From contig JAJEKV010000049.1 of NCBI GenBank assembly GCA_021234155.1, forward strand, positions 10,828,292-10,892,291: DNA of 64,000 bases, written 5' to 3'. This DNA is from Isoetes taiwanensis. Taxonomy: Eukaryota; Streptophyta; Lycopodiopsida; Isoetales; Isoetaceae. Made by a program: the position numbers and the translations under genes. The notes under the pieces were generated by a model. The model was not told where the DNA came from. It was given only the letters and a program-made list of their open reading frames with translations, and did not search any database. Of this stretch, positions 38,006-49,609 are shown piece after piece (within the stretch, counting starts at the first letter, position 1; each line of letters begins with the position of its first letter).

Positions 38006-38880
38006 GGGGTAGTTCGGCACCGAGCCCCTCCTATAAGCATAAGCATGATCATATTTTTAAAGCGCATTCAAGCATTCAAGCATTCAAGCACATCGTGCCC
38101 CTGTTCAAGCACACAGTGCCCCTGTTCCGCCATAGATCGGCACCGAGCTCCAACAGATCCTCTATAGCTCCAACAGGTACGAATTTTGCAACACAACTGC
38201 TGCATGTATTAGGGGTAGTTCGGCACCGAACACCCCCTACAGCATCATAATCCATTTAATTTATCTGAGGTGATCTGCCCATTCGGTATCTGAGGTGATC
38301 TGCCCATTCGGTTTTTTGCACCTCTCTATCTGATCTACTATGACTGTTTCTGTTTCTATAAGATAAGAGGGCATTGCAGACTGCATTGTTGTGTCCTCAT
38401 TGTTTATTAGAGATTCTAGGATCTTTGTTCTTTCTACTTTGACGGCAACACAACTGCTGCATGTATTAGGGGTAGTTCGGCACCGAACACCCCCTACAGC
38501 AGGTAACAACATGAATAGCTTGCAAAACCAACAGCAGGTAAAAACATGAAGAGCTTGTTCCCTACAGCAGGTAACCAGCAAACCAACAACTAGAAGAGCT
38601 TGCAAAAGAGGCCAGCTATAAAAGCGAGTGTTTTTCTTTAGCAGAAACCTTGGCAGAGTAGAGTCTGGATTGCATTTCTTTAGCCTTTCATTTGTTTTTT
38701 TTTTAATTCTTGATTGTCCAGAAGAGGGGAGGACGGTACCGAGCCCCCTGTTCCAAGCTCCTTGTCTCTGTCTCTGCATCTATTTTTGGGTTTGTGAATT
38801 CAAATTTCTTTGTAGTTCCTTATTCGCCTTTACTATCACATGTTGTAGTTTGCTCAGAACAAGGTAGTTCGGCACCGAGC
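38006..38880. repeat. Dispersed palindromic motif TTCGGCACCGA, six copies
   Basis: GGGGTAGTTCGGCACCGA(A/G)C occurs at 38006, 38212 and 38469. Variants occur at 38136 (ATCGGCACCGAGCT), 38732 (ACGGTACCGAGCCCCC) and 38862 (GGTAGTTCGGCACCGAGC). The core TTCGGCACCGAA is nearly self-complementary and sits in a longer GGGG...CCCC dyad. All six lie in the shared intergenic part of the MULE, which suggests protein-binding sites or a divergent promoter. A 50-bp block around the motif is duplicated at 38193 and 38448. Confidence 0.7.
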
Positions 38881-39080
38881 CAAAGAAGGCAGCACGCTAC
38901 TGAACCCTGGCCTTGCACGTAATATGGAATATTATGTGTCTTTGCCTTTGTTTTGCCTGTGCATTTATATTCTTTTTTAATTGCAGTGTTACGGTAGAAA
39001 CTAGGCGCAACTCAAACAATTTTGTGTACACCTCCTTAGCAACTCCAACTAGGAAGAGTAGAGCTTTGTAGAAATCCAGT

Positions 39081-40798
39081 ATGATGGCCTCAGAATTAGA
39101 TACTGTCACAGAGTCAATTGCTGCAAATGTGGATAATGTTCACATTGAAACAATTCAGACAGAGGTTCCACCAGCAGATGAATTACATGATGTGCAAGAT
39201 ACAGATACGGTGAAGGCAGAAACAGTGAAGGCTACTGATGGCAAATCTTCCAAACGAAAGAGAAAGGATAATGATGATGATGATGCCATAGGATACTGAT
39301 CAAGCCGTGAGGATTGTAAGCAAAGCAGCAATGGCTCTGAGAGAGACATTGCGTGCAGACGGATATGTGATGGAAAAAGGTGGTTTCTTTTTATCGATAA
39401 CGACAACAATGGGTGGATTTTGTCATGTCATGGATGCAATAAAGGCCGGATGGGATCAATATTGGCAAGAAGAGAATGAGATGTTTGAGGCCCAACTTGC
39501 AACAAATGAAGATTGGAGTGATCTTCGTGACAAGATGTTCTTATGCTGGGATGGGAATCATCGTACTGATGCATGGATGCAGGAGATTCGGGATAGATAT
39601 TCATTAGTGAGAGAGATGCACTTCTCTGTGCAAGCTTCATTTGTGCAAATTGATCAAGAAAAAGAGTCTGCACTCATCCGGGCAATGAAGAGAATTAATG
39701 AGTATGCATTGCATTATTTCTATGCTAGTCTTGTATGCTCCATATGTTTTATTAAAAACTGTCTGATGTTTATGTGCAGGTTGAATGAAACTGGTATAGT
39801 GAGGACTACACTTAAAGACATTCTCTATGGGGTGTACAGGATGACAAACTCTAACTTGACCAACTTTACTTCTAGTATTCCAGTGGAAGAATTGAAATGT
39901 AGTAGAGTCCATGAAGTCAAGACTCTGAATGGCGAACCATGGTATCCTTATACACGTTACATTTTAGCCTGTATTCTCTATCAGGTACCTTAACTTGGAA
40001 CGTACATGGTATGAACATTGTGTTTTTTGGTAGTTATTCTTTTTAACATTTGGGTTTTGCTCTATATATGCAGTCCAAAATAGAGAGAGAAATTGAGGAA
40101 GCCACTTCCAAGTATTCTGGAAGTTATGGTCTAGAAGAAGCAAGAGCAAAAGCAGAAAAAGAGATAAAAAAAAGTGGGTCACAAAAATGGGTAAGTACTT
40201 GGCAATTGTGAATCCAGATTTGGGAACAAATTGGGTAAATTTGGTCACTAGCAGGGAGTTGGAAAATAAGTACATAAATTTGACAGTTGAAAAGTTGTAT
40301 GACATGACAAAAGCCAAAGTACCAAACTCCACAAGGGATCGTTGGCTGACTTGGATGACATCTGGTACAGCTATTATTCGCAGTTACAATATTCCAGCCA
40401 ATGATAGGGATTTCCATGAATGGGTTAAAAAGGATGTGTGGTGAGTTGGTTCAGTCTGTGCTTGCTTTGCGGCGTTGTGGGGCTCCTTCTATTGATCTTG
40501 ACAAATCAGATGAGAGTGGAGATGAAGACGACATTGAGAATGTTCCAGTTCAGGATGTGGACGAACCCTTGGACTAGTCCGTGAGTTTTTCAGTATCATA
40601 CTTTGCTATTAAGCTTTTGATCTTTTTATGCATCGACAAATTTACTAATACATCTGATTCTTATGCAGCACGTTTAAACTACCAGTATATGCAGAAAGTG
40701 AAGCTCGATATATGTCCTCGCACATGATTCCTATACATTTGAAGGACAAAAAAAGAAAAAAATGCAAATTTTTAGATGATGAGGCACAACTAGCATAG
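39081..40798 (+). CDS. MULE accessory gene, ParB/sulfiredoxin-like motif
   Basis: A Thr/Glu/Asp-rich N terminus (MMASELDTVTESIAANVDN) ends in a basic KSSKRKRKDN patch. Then comes a conserved-looking domain with MFLCWDGNHRTDAWMQEI followed by VQASFVQID. DGNHR followed by a short strand resembles the ParB/sulfiredoxin nucleotide-binding fold (G-x-H-R), but I infer this from the motif alone. Introns are 39702-39779 and 39985-40073, with matching phases. A last exon (40669-40798) encodes a basic KDKKRKKCKF tail. Frame slips occur near the GATGATGAT tract at about 39280, the A8 run near 40165 and the A5 run near 40430, all at simple sequence, so they may be sequencing errors. The function is unknown. 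Residence in the MULE opposite the transposase suggests a role in transposition or silencing escape. Confidence 0.5.
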
Positions 40799-41102
40799 AG
40801 TGCATACTTTTGACTCTATATTTTGTTGTTTATGTTATTTCACTTATGGTGTCCACCATTCTGTTTGTCAAATTCGTTTTCTTATGATAATAGAAGCTAT
40901 AGGCATGCATTTGACACTAAATTCAACGGGTAAATACATTCTTGAAATGTCAAATTTCATGTTAAGATAAGGTAGCTAGTTTGGGGCTGTTTGTATGCTT
41001 GGTTTCAATTTCAAGCGTGCAGATAAAATCTTATCTTAGTCTCAAAAAAACCCAGAGTGCCCAAATAAAAAAGCCCATGAAAAAGATTTCCCCCTTTAAT
41101 AG

Positions 41103-41800
41103 ATAGTGGAAAAGGAGGTTAGTGATATCTCTTGCCACTTTAGAAGATTTGAAATTGGCCAAAAAGCCTTTTAGACCTGGGTCAAGTCTATGGTTTCATA
41201 CCTAATTCTCCTCCAAAAAATAGGATTCTCGCCTCTATAGTGTGTCGCTCTAAAAGCCATTTTAGAGTGGCATATACTCTATTGCTGGAAGGTGGTGAAA
41301 ATGGGATACACCAGACTTATACACTCGCCATGGTTCCACAATGTCTGAAAGTCTCTTGAAAGGAAAAGCATATATGTTGATTCTTCAGATGGAATTTTCA
41401 GGAGTAGGGATATGTGCAGGTGTAGAATTATAATGAATATCGCACTCAGATGAAACAGTATCTTGATACATGGTAAGCTCTGGATGCCAGTGCTTTAAAA
41501 ATTGTCAAAACAACACACCTTAAAAACCAAATTAATTCCACAATTGCCGGTGTCTCCCAGCAGTATCTATTATCACATTTGCCCATGAAGAGGTGTAGAA
41601 CGATTGCGTCCATTCATAGTAGTGTACATTGCCTCAGAATTGAAACAGACAGGTGGGGCCATGAAAAGCATGAAAATGGATATGTGAATGTTGCCAGATG
41701 GAATGGTGAATGTTGCCAAATGGAAACCATTGAAGATGAATACCACGTTGTTCAATTTTTAATCAATCTTGCTATCCAATCACTAGCGTCTTTGCTCTCA
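41103..41800 (+). mobile_element. Old retroelement fragment, right of MULE insertion, with Cys/His tail relic
   Basis: It continues the element interrupted at 34908 and matches the minus strand of 59240-59880. A frame near 41580-41760 reads LPMKRCRTIASIHSSVHCLRIETDRWGHEKHE and then a IEDEYHVV block. This is the same kind of C-terminal tail as in the LINE at 23.95 kb and the ORF at 60.26 kb. It is heavily decayed. Confidence 0.65.
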
Positions 41801-42001
41801 TACCTGCTCTGGTTTTGGTCGATCCATTTACCATTTACCTGATCAGCTGCCCTCATTCCCTACACAGTTCTTGCTTCTAGGATTTCTGTTGCATCTTCAT
41901 ACAGACATGGATAGGAGCAAGAGAATGATGAAGAACAGTCGAGGAAGCCACTGCAAGAAAAGATGAAATAAATCAGATATTCCATGCATTTAGATTGTTC
42001 C

Positions 42002-42335
42002 ATTCGAAGCTGGAGAAAATTGGGTTGTGATATATCTTTGAGGATTGCACGTGCTTGAAGAAGTGTCCATTCCCTTTTTTGCGACCAATTTCGCCATATT
42101 CAACTCATGAAGGACGCTGGGCACAATCCTTATATTTTGAAAATCATGAGAGTTTTAGCAGATAAGAATGTCGCAACAATTTTTAATGATGTGACGAAAG
42201 CTCTTAGATGCTATAATGTATTGCAGATGATGGGGAAAGTCCAAAAATCTAAGTGGTATGACCATGATTTAATTGTGGAAGGTACCGCCAAGGACTGCAT
42301 CAACTGTTGTGAGAAGAATCCAAGAGTACATTAAG
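42002..42335 (+). pseudogene. Diverged PLATZ-like zinc-finger relic
   Basis: Fragments FEDCTCLKKCPF, FCDQFRHIQLMKDAGH and ILKIMRVLADKN, then VLQMMGKVQKSKWYDHDLIVEGT and CINCCEKNPR, align in order with the PLATZ-like gene at 16.1 kb (CNRIHHAQGMKDHGYKL, YLGVLADRND, VLQMHATIQKSESYKHDLVIGD, CVHCCEKNPP). A frame slip in a T-rich stretch near 42080 removes part of the Cys cluster. After the stop a further match (SEKIKKFGQSSAKKIKEA) lies in another frame, to about 42416. This is an old paralogue, not part of the tandem duplication. Confidence 0.6.
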
Positions 42336-42439
42336 TGCAAAACGCTAGTTGTCAGGAACAGTGAAAAGATCAAGAAATTTGGACAAAGCTCGGCAAAAAA
42401 GATTAAAGAAGCATGATTACTAGTACCACCTACCTTCTT

Positions 42440-43470
42440 TATTATTTTCTGATTTCAACCATACAATGGACGCCACTTCATCTTCTTTACTTATGGCATC
42501 TGCACCTAAATTATGGTAAAAATTTCTGTTGCGGATCTTAGATATTTAGATTTCAATCTTGGTTTCCTTTTTTCTGGTTGTGTTCATATTGATAAACCTT
42601 TAGATCAAATCCATCGGCTAATCAAACAATGTTCGAAGACCTGCATTGTAACATTTTGTAAATTTTGCACTAAGTTAATGAATCATGTCTTGGACTCAGC
42701 AGTCATTATCTTCTAAGCTGTATTGCATGAATATAAGGAACTAGGTTGATAGATATGATGCATAACATTAGAATAGAAAATACTGATCTATAAGACAGTA
42801 GATAGCTAACCTATGGATGAGTTAACTGACGTCACATGACAAATACAATAATAAATAAATCAGTAGTATTGTAAGAGAACATAAAGAAAAAATACAAGAA
42901 TACAGTAGGCAAGACATAAAAAGCATATACTAAAAGTGAGTCTATGGCGGGGGTTGTAGAAAATATATATTATAATTTGTTGATACGCATCAGAGAACAC
43001 CTTGAAACATAGCCAGTCATGGTAAATAAGGGACAGACTTGCATCGTAGATGAAAGCTATATGAACAAAGAAGGACCGATATATGCAGACATAATGCCAC
43101 GGTTCTATTGTGATAGCAATAGAACCGACATTCCTTGGATGGGGACGTCCTTTCTCATGTCCCTATTTATTCTGCCTCTTGTCTCATTTCCAGTCATCGG
43201 CGTTCTCTTGAGCTCCTTTCCATTTTGCTCCTTCTTGACTCCACAAGTTTCCCACCCACCTCTCCCTCCTATTGAGCTTGTTTGTTTCTGATGGTTTCGA
43301 GGGTGTCCAGTGCATGGTCATGGCTCTTTTCTATCATGTGACTCAGTGGCTTTTAATTTCTTCTACTTAGTTTCATTTCTCGGCATGGCATTGTTGCCTC
43401 TGGGACTGTAGCTCTTATTCATTTTATCTCGGCGTGGTGGCATAGCCTTTGAGTCCATATATATTATTTA
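42440..43470. other. No gene recognised
   Basis: AT-rich sequence. A small inverted repeat GGTTCTATTGTGATAGCAATAGAACC lies near 43100-43125. No reliable coding frame was found. Confidence 0.5.
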
Positions 43471-43474
43471 TTTT

Positions 43475-43690
43475 TCTCGGCGTGGCATTGTAGCCTCTGA
43501 GGCAGCACTAATCGGATGTTATTTCCCATGACGGTCATTCCATGGACGGTTCCCGATTGGTCGGCTGTTGTTTCTTTCTCAGCGTGGCATTGTAGCCACC
43601 GAGGCAGCACTAATCGGATGTTATTTCCCATGACGGTCATGCCATGGACGGTTCCCGATTGGTCGGATGTTGTTTCTTTCTCGGCGTGGT
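43475..43690. repeat. 102-bp tandem repeat
   Basis: The unit TCTCGGCGTGGCATTGTAGCC...GGCAGCACTAATCGG...TTGGTCGG occurs twice in full (43475-43576 and 43577-43678) and begins a third time. Shorter copies of its TCTCGGCGTGGCAT start occur upstream near 43378 and 43429. Confidence 0.85.
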
Positions 43691-45380
43691 CCTGGAGCCT
43701 CTGAGTTTTATCATATTTTTGTTGTACTAATGCGTAAGACGCCTAACTCCCTGACGGATTATTTTTCTTTGTTCATCCTTGACTTTGCAGGTGACTTTGG
43801 AGGTTGTTGTGCTAGCAGTCGAGCATCTCCATTTGAGTGCTTCAGCCTTATTGGTAGCACGACATATTCATGTTGTCTCTATTCTGGTTCCAGCGACTGC
43901 CGGCATTCCTCGGGAGCATTGGCGACCAATTTTTACAAGGGTTTCCTCGAAACCTGGAAGGGCGGTGTTTTTCATCCCGACGAAAAGTTATTGCCAGTTT
44001 TCTCACTTTGCTAAGCGTACATGGTGGATGATTCATCTATTATCTTGTACTATTTATTTTTGTCATGCTCTCGATGATTGTCTAGTTTCGGAGCATTTTT
44101 ATTTTCTAAGCTTTTTCGAAATTTCCTATCCCTCGTATGGGAAATCAATTTGTACTCAACAATTTTAAAGAGCTCAATGAGAACACCACTTCACTTCGGC
44201 CAAGTTGTTGTGTCATAGGACCCATCCTAGGAATGGATAAGGACTGTGATGTGGTTAATCCTAATAATTACATATCCCAACCAACTATAATTCAAAAAAA
44301 ACAATAACGGGTGCCTACATTGCCATACATTATACATAATGTAAGGGCATTTTTTTTAGACACCTTAGCGGGTGAAAATATTTTTACCCCGGTTATTGTG
44401 ATTCCATCGCAAGATATTAATCACTAACCCTCCAGAAACGGGATCCGTTTCGGAGGCCCTGTTATTCGTACCTGACAGTGTCAAGTGTACCTTCTGATGG
44501 ATCTCAGTCTTCCGTTTACAGGGTCCATCCTGGCCGTCCGTTTTATACCTTCCGGCGGAATCACCTCCGCAAAATACCGCCGGATGGAATCACCGCCCAT
44601 TTATTCCACAGGGCGGAATCACCATCTGGAATATCCCAGTAAAAATTCAAATTTTTGACCGTCGTGTTCTTCTGGAAGGTTTTCAGCTAGTGCTGGCTAT
44701 GGCGGGCGATAGATGGCGATTGAACAGGGTGGGGTTGAGGAGATTCGGCAACATGGCTATGGTAGAAAACACGGGGCGTTCTTCCTTCTCTTATTTTTTT
44801 ATATTGTTGCATATGCTGTTGGGTTTAGGCCTAAGCAGCTATTTCATGTTTCATTTTTGAAGCTTTCAGCTATGGCGGCAGTACTCAATGAAGACCTAAG
44901 CAGCTGGTCGCTAAAAGGGAACTTGCATGAAATAGGGTCTTTTGGTCGCTGGAAGGGAACTTGCATGAAATAGGGCCTTTTCTTGTATTTGGTACCGGCC
45001 AAACTTTCATGCTTATCAAACTCCATTTGCTATAGCCCTTTTTAGCTCCTTTGGAAGAAACATCCGGCTGAGGACTTACTCTGCGAGAGCCTGGCTTGGA
45101 ACCAAGGTCGTCCTTCAAAGAGGATTTCGAAAAAGAATGGTGCAGAGGCGAAGCATTTGGGCTGTTCAGAGCAGAGATAAGAGAAGCAAGAGGCTATGGC
45201 ATCAATCTCAGCAGGAGGCTATCCAAGTGCAGCGTTTAAGTTGGGGTGTGGAGATGCAAGGGTAACCGAAGGGCAGGTATCAGCGCAAAGCATTAACCTG
45301 CAAACTCATTTCCTTTCGGTGCACAGGCATGTTTGTTGTTTCTTGTTCTTGTTTGAAGCAGTCCATGGCATTGCCGATAA

Positions 45381-45842
45381 TGGCAAGGGGTTCAAATCCC
45401 CAACCAGAAATGTTTTGACCAAGGAAAGACGCTTCTGCAACGATCGGATGGCGTAGAATGGACAGTTGGAATTCGAGAGCAAAATAATGGCGGAATACTA
45501 AGCAGCGGATGGAGGACTTTTTGCAGAAGTAATGGCCTTCAAGAAGGGGATGCCATACAATTCTTTCTTGTGTCTCACCACAAGCTGCACTTTGAAATAT
45601 TCCGCCAAGAGGGCTTTGCCAAGCTTTTTTCCACAAAACAGGAGCTTTTGGAAGAGAATAGATCTCACAAACTAGACCGGATTAAATCCTGCTTTCAGAA
45701 ACCCACTTACAGAAAACAGGAGCATTTAAAGGAGGAATATAAACGAGACAGCTGTAGTAAATGTTGCCATTGTCGACAGTGTGGCTGTGGATCACAACCC
45801 AGACGCCAAAGAGCAATCTACTGTATGAATCAATTCTGCTAA
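45381..45842 (+). CDS. B3 DNA-binding domain protein fragment inside MULE
   Basis: The frame open from 45381 reads QGVQIPNQKCFDQGKTLLQR, then DGVEWTVGIREQNNGGILSS, GWRTFCRSNGLQEGD, AIQFFLVSHHKLHFEIFRQE and a Lys/Cys-rich tail to a stop at 45840-45842. GW-x-x-F, N-x-L-x-x-GD and the F-x-V/E-I-F ending are hallmarks of plant B3 domains (REM or related type), which bind DNA in the nucleus. No ATG begins this frame near the domain, so an upstream exon is expected. One candidate acceptor is TTTGAAGCAG near 45360. It could be a transduplicated fragment of a host gene or a gene kept by the element. Confidence 0.65.
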   Translation, partial: WQGVQIPNQKCFDQGKTLLQRSDGVEWTVGIREQNNGGILSSGWRTFCRSNGLQEGDAIQFFLVSHHKLHFEIFRQEGFAKLFSTKQELLEENRSHKLDRIKSCFQKPTYRKQEHLKEEYKRDSCSKCCHCRQCGCGSQPRRQRAIYCMNQFC

Positions 45843-46227
45843 TCCTCTGTTCTACTTGCTTTTGCATATTATCTTTTCCATCAAGAAGCTGAAGGGTCTA
45901 CAATGTTAAACATAAGTTATTTCTTATTAACATGTGTGTTTTCCATAACATTGTTTCACCAGGGCACTTCTGATAGCCATTTACAGTGAAGCAACTTTTG
46001 AAGACATTAGTAGCAAGATTACAACTTGAATTTGTTGTTTGTATCCAGTGATATAAATGGCAAAAGCTATCTCCTTCGTTGATGCCTCAATTGGACCTTA
46101 AATTCGATATGAGATGATTATAATCTTCAAGTAACCATCCTCAACCATTTTTCATAAACTTCTGCTGGGATTGAACCATCTGCCAATTTTTCCTCCCTGC
46201 CTGCAGTTATTACAAATTCAAAGGTCC

Positions 46228-46625
46228 CCAGGTGATTCCTTCCCGCGGAATGCATTCGTGGTGATTCCATCTCGAAGAATCTTACATTTGCGATTCCACC
46301 GGGCAGAATCGCATGGTTGTGATTCCATCTGACGGAATAGCAATGTTGTGATTCTGTCTGGCGGGATACGTAAGTGGTGATTCCATCTCACGGAATCAGA
46401 TGTTCGTGATTCCGTCTGGCAGAATAGCAAGGTTGTGATTCCGTCTGGCGGAATAACACGATTGTGATTCCATCTCGCGGAATAAATAATACGTTTGTGA
46501 TTCCGTCTGGTGGAATACATGAGCGGTGATTCCATCTCGAAGAATCGTAAATTGGTGATTCCATCTGGCGGAATAGCAAAGTTGTGATTCCACGGGAGGG
46601 AATATCTTGCGATGGAATCACAATA
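46228..46625. repeat. 29-bp tandem array with GATTCC/GGAATC dyads
   Basis: Thirteen imperfect 29-bp units of the form TGTGATTCCATCTGGCGGAATAGCAA run up to the right terminal repeat of the MULE. Each contains GATTCC and GGAAT about 7 bp apart in inverted sense, so each unit can form a small hairpin. Units in opposite orientation (GGCGGAATCACC) lie at about 44570-44640 by the left end. Confidence 0.85.
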
Positions 46626-46659
46626 ACCAGGGTAAAAATATTTTCACCCCACCTTAGCA

Positions 46660-49540
46660 TTCTTTTACCCCGTTCCATATTCCATCATCCATTTTCTAAG
46701 TAGTTCCACTGCATCATTTTCCTTACGATGGAGTTCATCTTTTACAAAACATTTTTTTACCCATGCATAGCACATTATATATGTAGACAATATTAATATT
46801 ACATATTACACCATTGAACATGACATTCCACATATTAGAAAATTGAACTATTTAATACCCCCTAGACCCCCCAGTTGTTTCTCGATATTCGTGCAGGTGA
46901 ACTAGAGTGTGTGCATTACTAAAATCTATATCGTATATGCTTTTAAACTCCTAGCACATGTACATTTCATTTGCTTCCTACTGTAGTATTTGAGCAAGGG
47001 CGAAAGTGTAGAGTGGGTGAAATTAAAGGTGGTAAACCAAGAAATCCCATAAGGACTTTTTGGCCCTTGCATTTTTATTAGCCACTATAGTAAATTTGTG
47101 TTATTTGGCTACAGGTAGGAGGGTCTCTTCTATTCACTGCCCCCCTCCCCCCCAAAGTACTGCATGATCATGATCAAACTCATTGTTGGAATAGCTATTG
47201 AGGCCGAAATTCTTGAGCAGCCATTGATGGTATGGGCAGAGGAGACAGGGGCACTGTCCTTACATAGGCATAGTTCAAGTCTAGACACTCCACCATCGGG
47301 CACCATCGATCATATTCTCACATTGGGGGCTTGATAGACGATACCAAGAATAAATAACCAGCAGAAGGGCAGGCTTGTGGCAGAGGGTAGGATGTTAAAG
47401 GGTGGGGATACGGAGGAGTTTGGAACTTGCTTGCATGTATCTATTAATAATGCGTTCATATACGTCATAGATCCATATGATTTTCTTTCCAAACGAAGAC
47501 GTAATATTTGCTTGCACAACGTCCTAGACCCATATCATTTCCCTTCCAAACAAAGCATATTATTTGTTTGCATGACAAAACAATGCTAATTGAATTTACA
47601 ATTCAAATGCATAAAAGTATAATGTTCAACAAGCTGGATCCACCACATATATATACATAGTGTGGGTGCGTACAATGGGCAAATAATCTAAAGTGCTCTC
47701 GTTGTTATAACCTTTAAAAGAGCATCTATATCTTCCTAAGTTTGAAATAAATTGCTTGAATATTCTACTCCATCGCCTTTGGAGTTGTAAAAAGTGAAAT
47801 TGCCATCGTGCATCTATTGTGGTCGAGTACCCTCAATCTCTATAGCCATGTCGCTCAAGTGGCAACCTACCTTGTAGCTTTTCCAAATGCTTAATCTCTT
47901 CCTCTCAAATTGAGACTTCTTAGATCTCTAGTGGAAGTTCGACTAATGTTTCACACTCTTCATATTTTTATGATTTCACCTGACCAAAGTTAATATGTAG
48001 CATAATAACATGGGGTTTTTTGTGTGTTTTTGTACGCTTTTCACAAAGGTTTTCCTAAGATTTCATGGCGTATTCGAATGGATGTACTAATGCGTACATC
48101 TAGAGTGCACCATATCTTAGTCGTTGATTTAGTTTTTTTTTTTTGCAATGGTCCAACATCGAAGGGCTCAAAACAAAAGCCCTCTTTTTATTTTAGGGGC
48201 TGAACATGCAAGCCTCGTGGATAGCATTTCAGGGCATTCTTGCAAAAAATTAATGTTCTTGTGATCGGACTTACGCAAGGGCATGGATAGATCCGTGAAG
48301 AAGGCAATGTACTCTGCTCAACGAAGAAATCCTGTCTGGAATGGCAAGCTAACGTTTTTTGTGGATGATTCAAGCATTCGAGACTAAGCGGGAGCATTTA
48401 TGGTAGAAATTTATTCCCATGAAGCCCCGAGTGATTATTTAGTAGGAACTGTAAGATATCCCTTCGATGCAAGGCAAAATAGTGCCGCAAATACTTCGGT
48501 TTATGGCTTATAGTGTGCGCAGATCTTCGTGCCGTAAACATGGCATACTCAATGTTTCCGTCGGACTCCATTCTGGTCGATTCTTCTTCCTCTCCAAACC
48601 CTAACCCTAATACTCCATCTTCTAGACCTAATTCTTCAAGCTCTAGGGCAACAGAGGCGAGTTATGGCTTATCCTCAACAATCTTACCAATCTGGCGAGA
48701 GTCTATTTTGGAAGGATTCTCCGAACATATCCCATTATGTGGAAGCATATCCGCCTATATATGCGGTTTCCTAGAGCTTTTCTTTCAAATCAAATAAATG
48801 GGACATCACGGCACATCGGATTTGAAGCAAATGGATTTGCGATATTTGAAGCATCGGATTTGTCAAGGCGGATGTCAAGTTTTGGGCCTTTATAAAACTT
48901 CTAGGGCAAATCCGAGTTCGGGTTTCTCCTACGCCGAGCTTCCTGGGAGGTTTCATCTGCAAAATGAGCTAGGGAGTTCGGGAGTTCCGGAGTTGGGGAG
49001 TTCTTTTTCCTTTTTATTTTTTGAAATTCTTTGGAAGGGTCGGCCTGCGGGGAATCTCGAATCTCCAAATGATCCACCGCAGCTCAAGTTTTTCACCGGA
49101 GTTAAGAAAAAGCCCATCATGTGCAACAAATGACGCCTAGGTCGCTTTGCTTATTCAAACCTCTGCATTAATGGCTTCCTTGTCAAATTTCGTTGCATTA
49201 AATCGGTCGTTCCACGTGCTCATTTTGCTCCATTTACGAGCATGATGATGCCCTACGCTTGCATATAAAGGGCTTCTATTTCTTCCCCAGTACTTTCGGT
49301 TTTACAAAGATCATGTGAGTATATAGTCCCTCCTTTCTCTCAATACCTTCTAATCCTCTTCCCGTTCAACCAGCGGTTTATAATTCTTAGAATTTTTTTC
49401 TCTTTTGCTCTTCGGTTGGATTATAAGGCAAGCTTTCTTGATTCATGGCTCCAGTTTTCTAATGGTGAAAAACGGAACTACCAGCTGGTAGTTTGTTTGG
49501 CGATTCTTTGCTCCTCTCATAATTCACTTCTTTCAGTGCT
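46660..49540. other. No gene recognised
   Basis: AT-rich sequence with short frames only. A Ser/Pro/Asn-rich 94-codon frame at 48513-48797 (SSSSPNPNPNTPSSRPNSS) has promoter-like AT-rich sequence around it but no known domain. Confidence 0.45.
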
Positions 49541-49547
49541 TTAACGT

Positions 49548-49605
49548 GTGAATATGCACCCAAACAAAAGGGGGTTTAAGGGGGAATTTAATTAAACATG
49601 TATCA
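49548..49605. repeat. Short repeat shared with 63216-63272
   Basis: GTGTGAATATGCACCCAAAC followed by AAAGGGG(G/A)TTTAAGGGGGA(A)TTT occurs here and at 63216 in the same orientation. It probably belongs to an unidentified dispersed element. Confidence 0.55.
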
Positions 49606-49609
49606 CCCA

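Larger units (their letters stand above)
34909..41093. mobile_element. Mutator-like element with two divergent genes
   Basis: The 6.2-kb element is flanked by the 9-bp duplication CTTTAATAG (34900-34908 and 41094-41102). The homologous site near 59880 has a single copy of that sequence and no insert. Its ends are weak inverted repeats (GAGTGTAATTTTTTTGTGG against GGGAAATCTTTTTCATGGG). A MULE-type DDE transposase lies on the minus strand (35143-37361) and a second multi-exon gene on the plus strand (39081-40798). The 1.7 kb between them holds T-rich and A-rich repeats and a set of palindromic motifs. The sequence shows little of the CAG/CTG damage seen in the older repeats. Confidence 0.85.
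44370..46649. mobile_element. Non-autonomous MULE carrying a B3-domain fragment
   Basis: The flanking 9-bp duplication is CACCTTAGC (44361-44369 and 46650-46658). Terminal inverted repeats of about 50 bp start GGGTGAAAATATTTTTACCC and continue GGTTATTGTGATTCCATCGC at both ends with few differences. The interior has no transposase. It holds a captured B3-type DNA-binding domain sequence (45381-45842), so this is a Pack-MULE candidate. Repeats with GATTCC/GGAATC dyads lie inside both ends, a long array on the right and a few inverted units on the left. Confidence 0.85.

Noticed and set aside
46228-46625. Regular 29-bp repeats resembling a CRISPR array
   Set aside because: The units are imperfect and contiguous without spacers, they end at a MULE terminal repeat, and the context is eukaryotic.
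48597-48612. CCCTAACCCTAA telomere-like sequence
   Set aside because: Only two repeats, inside a Pro/Asn-rich short frame. There is no array.
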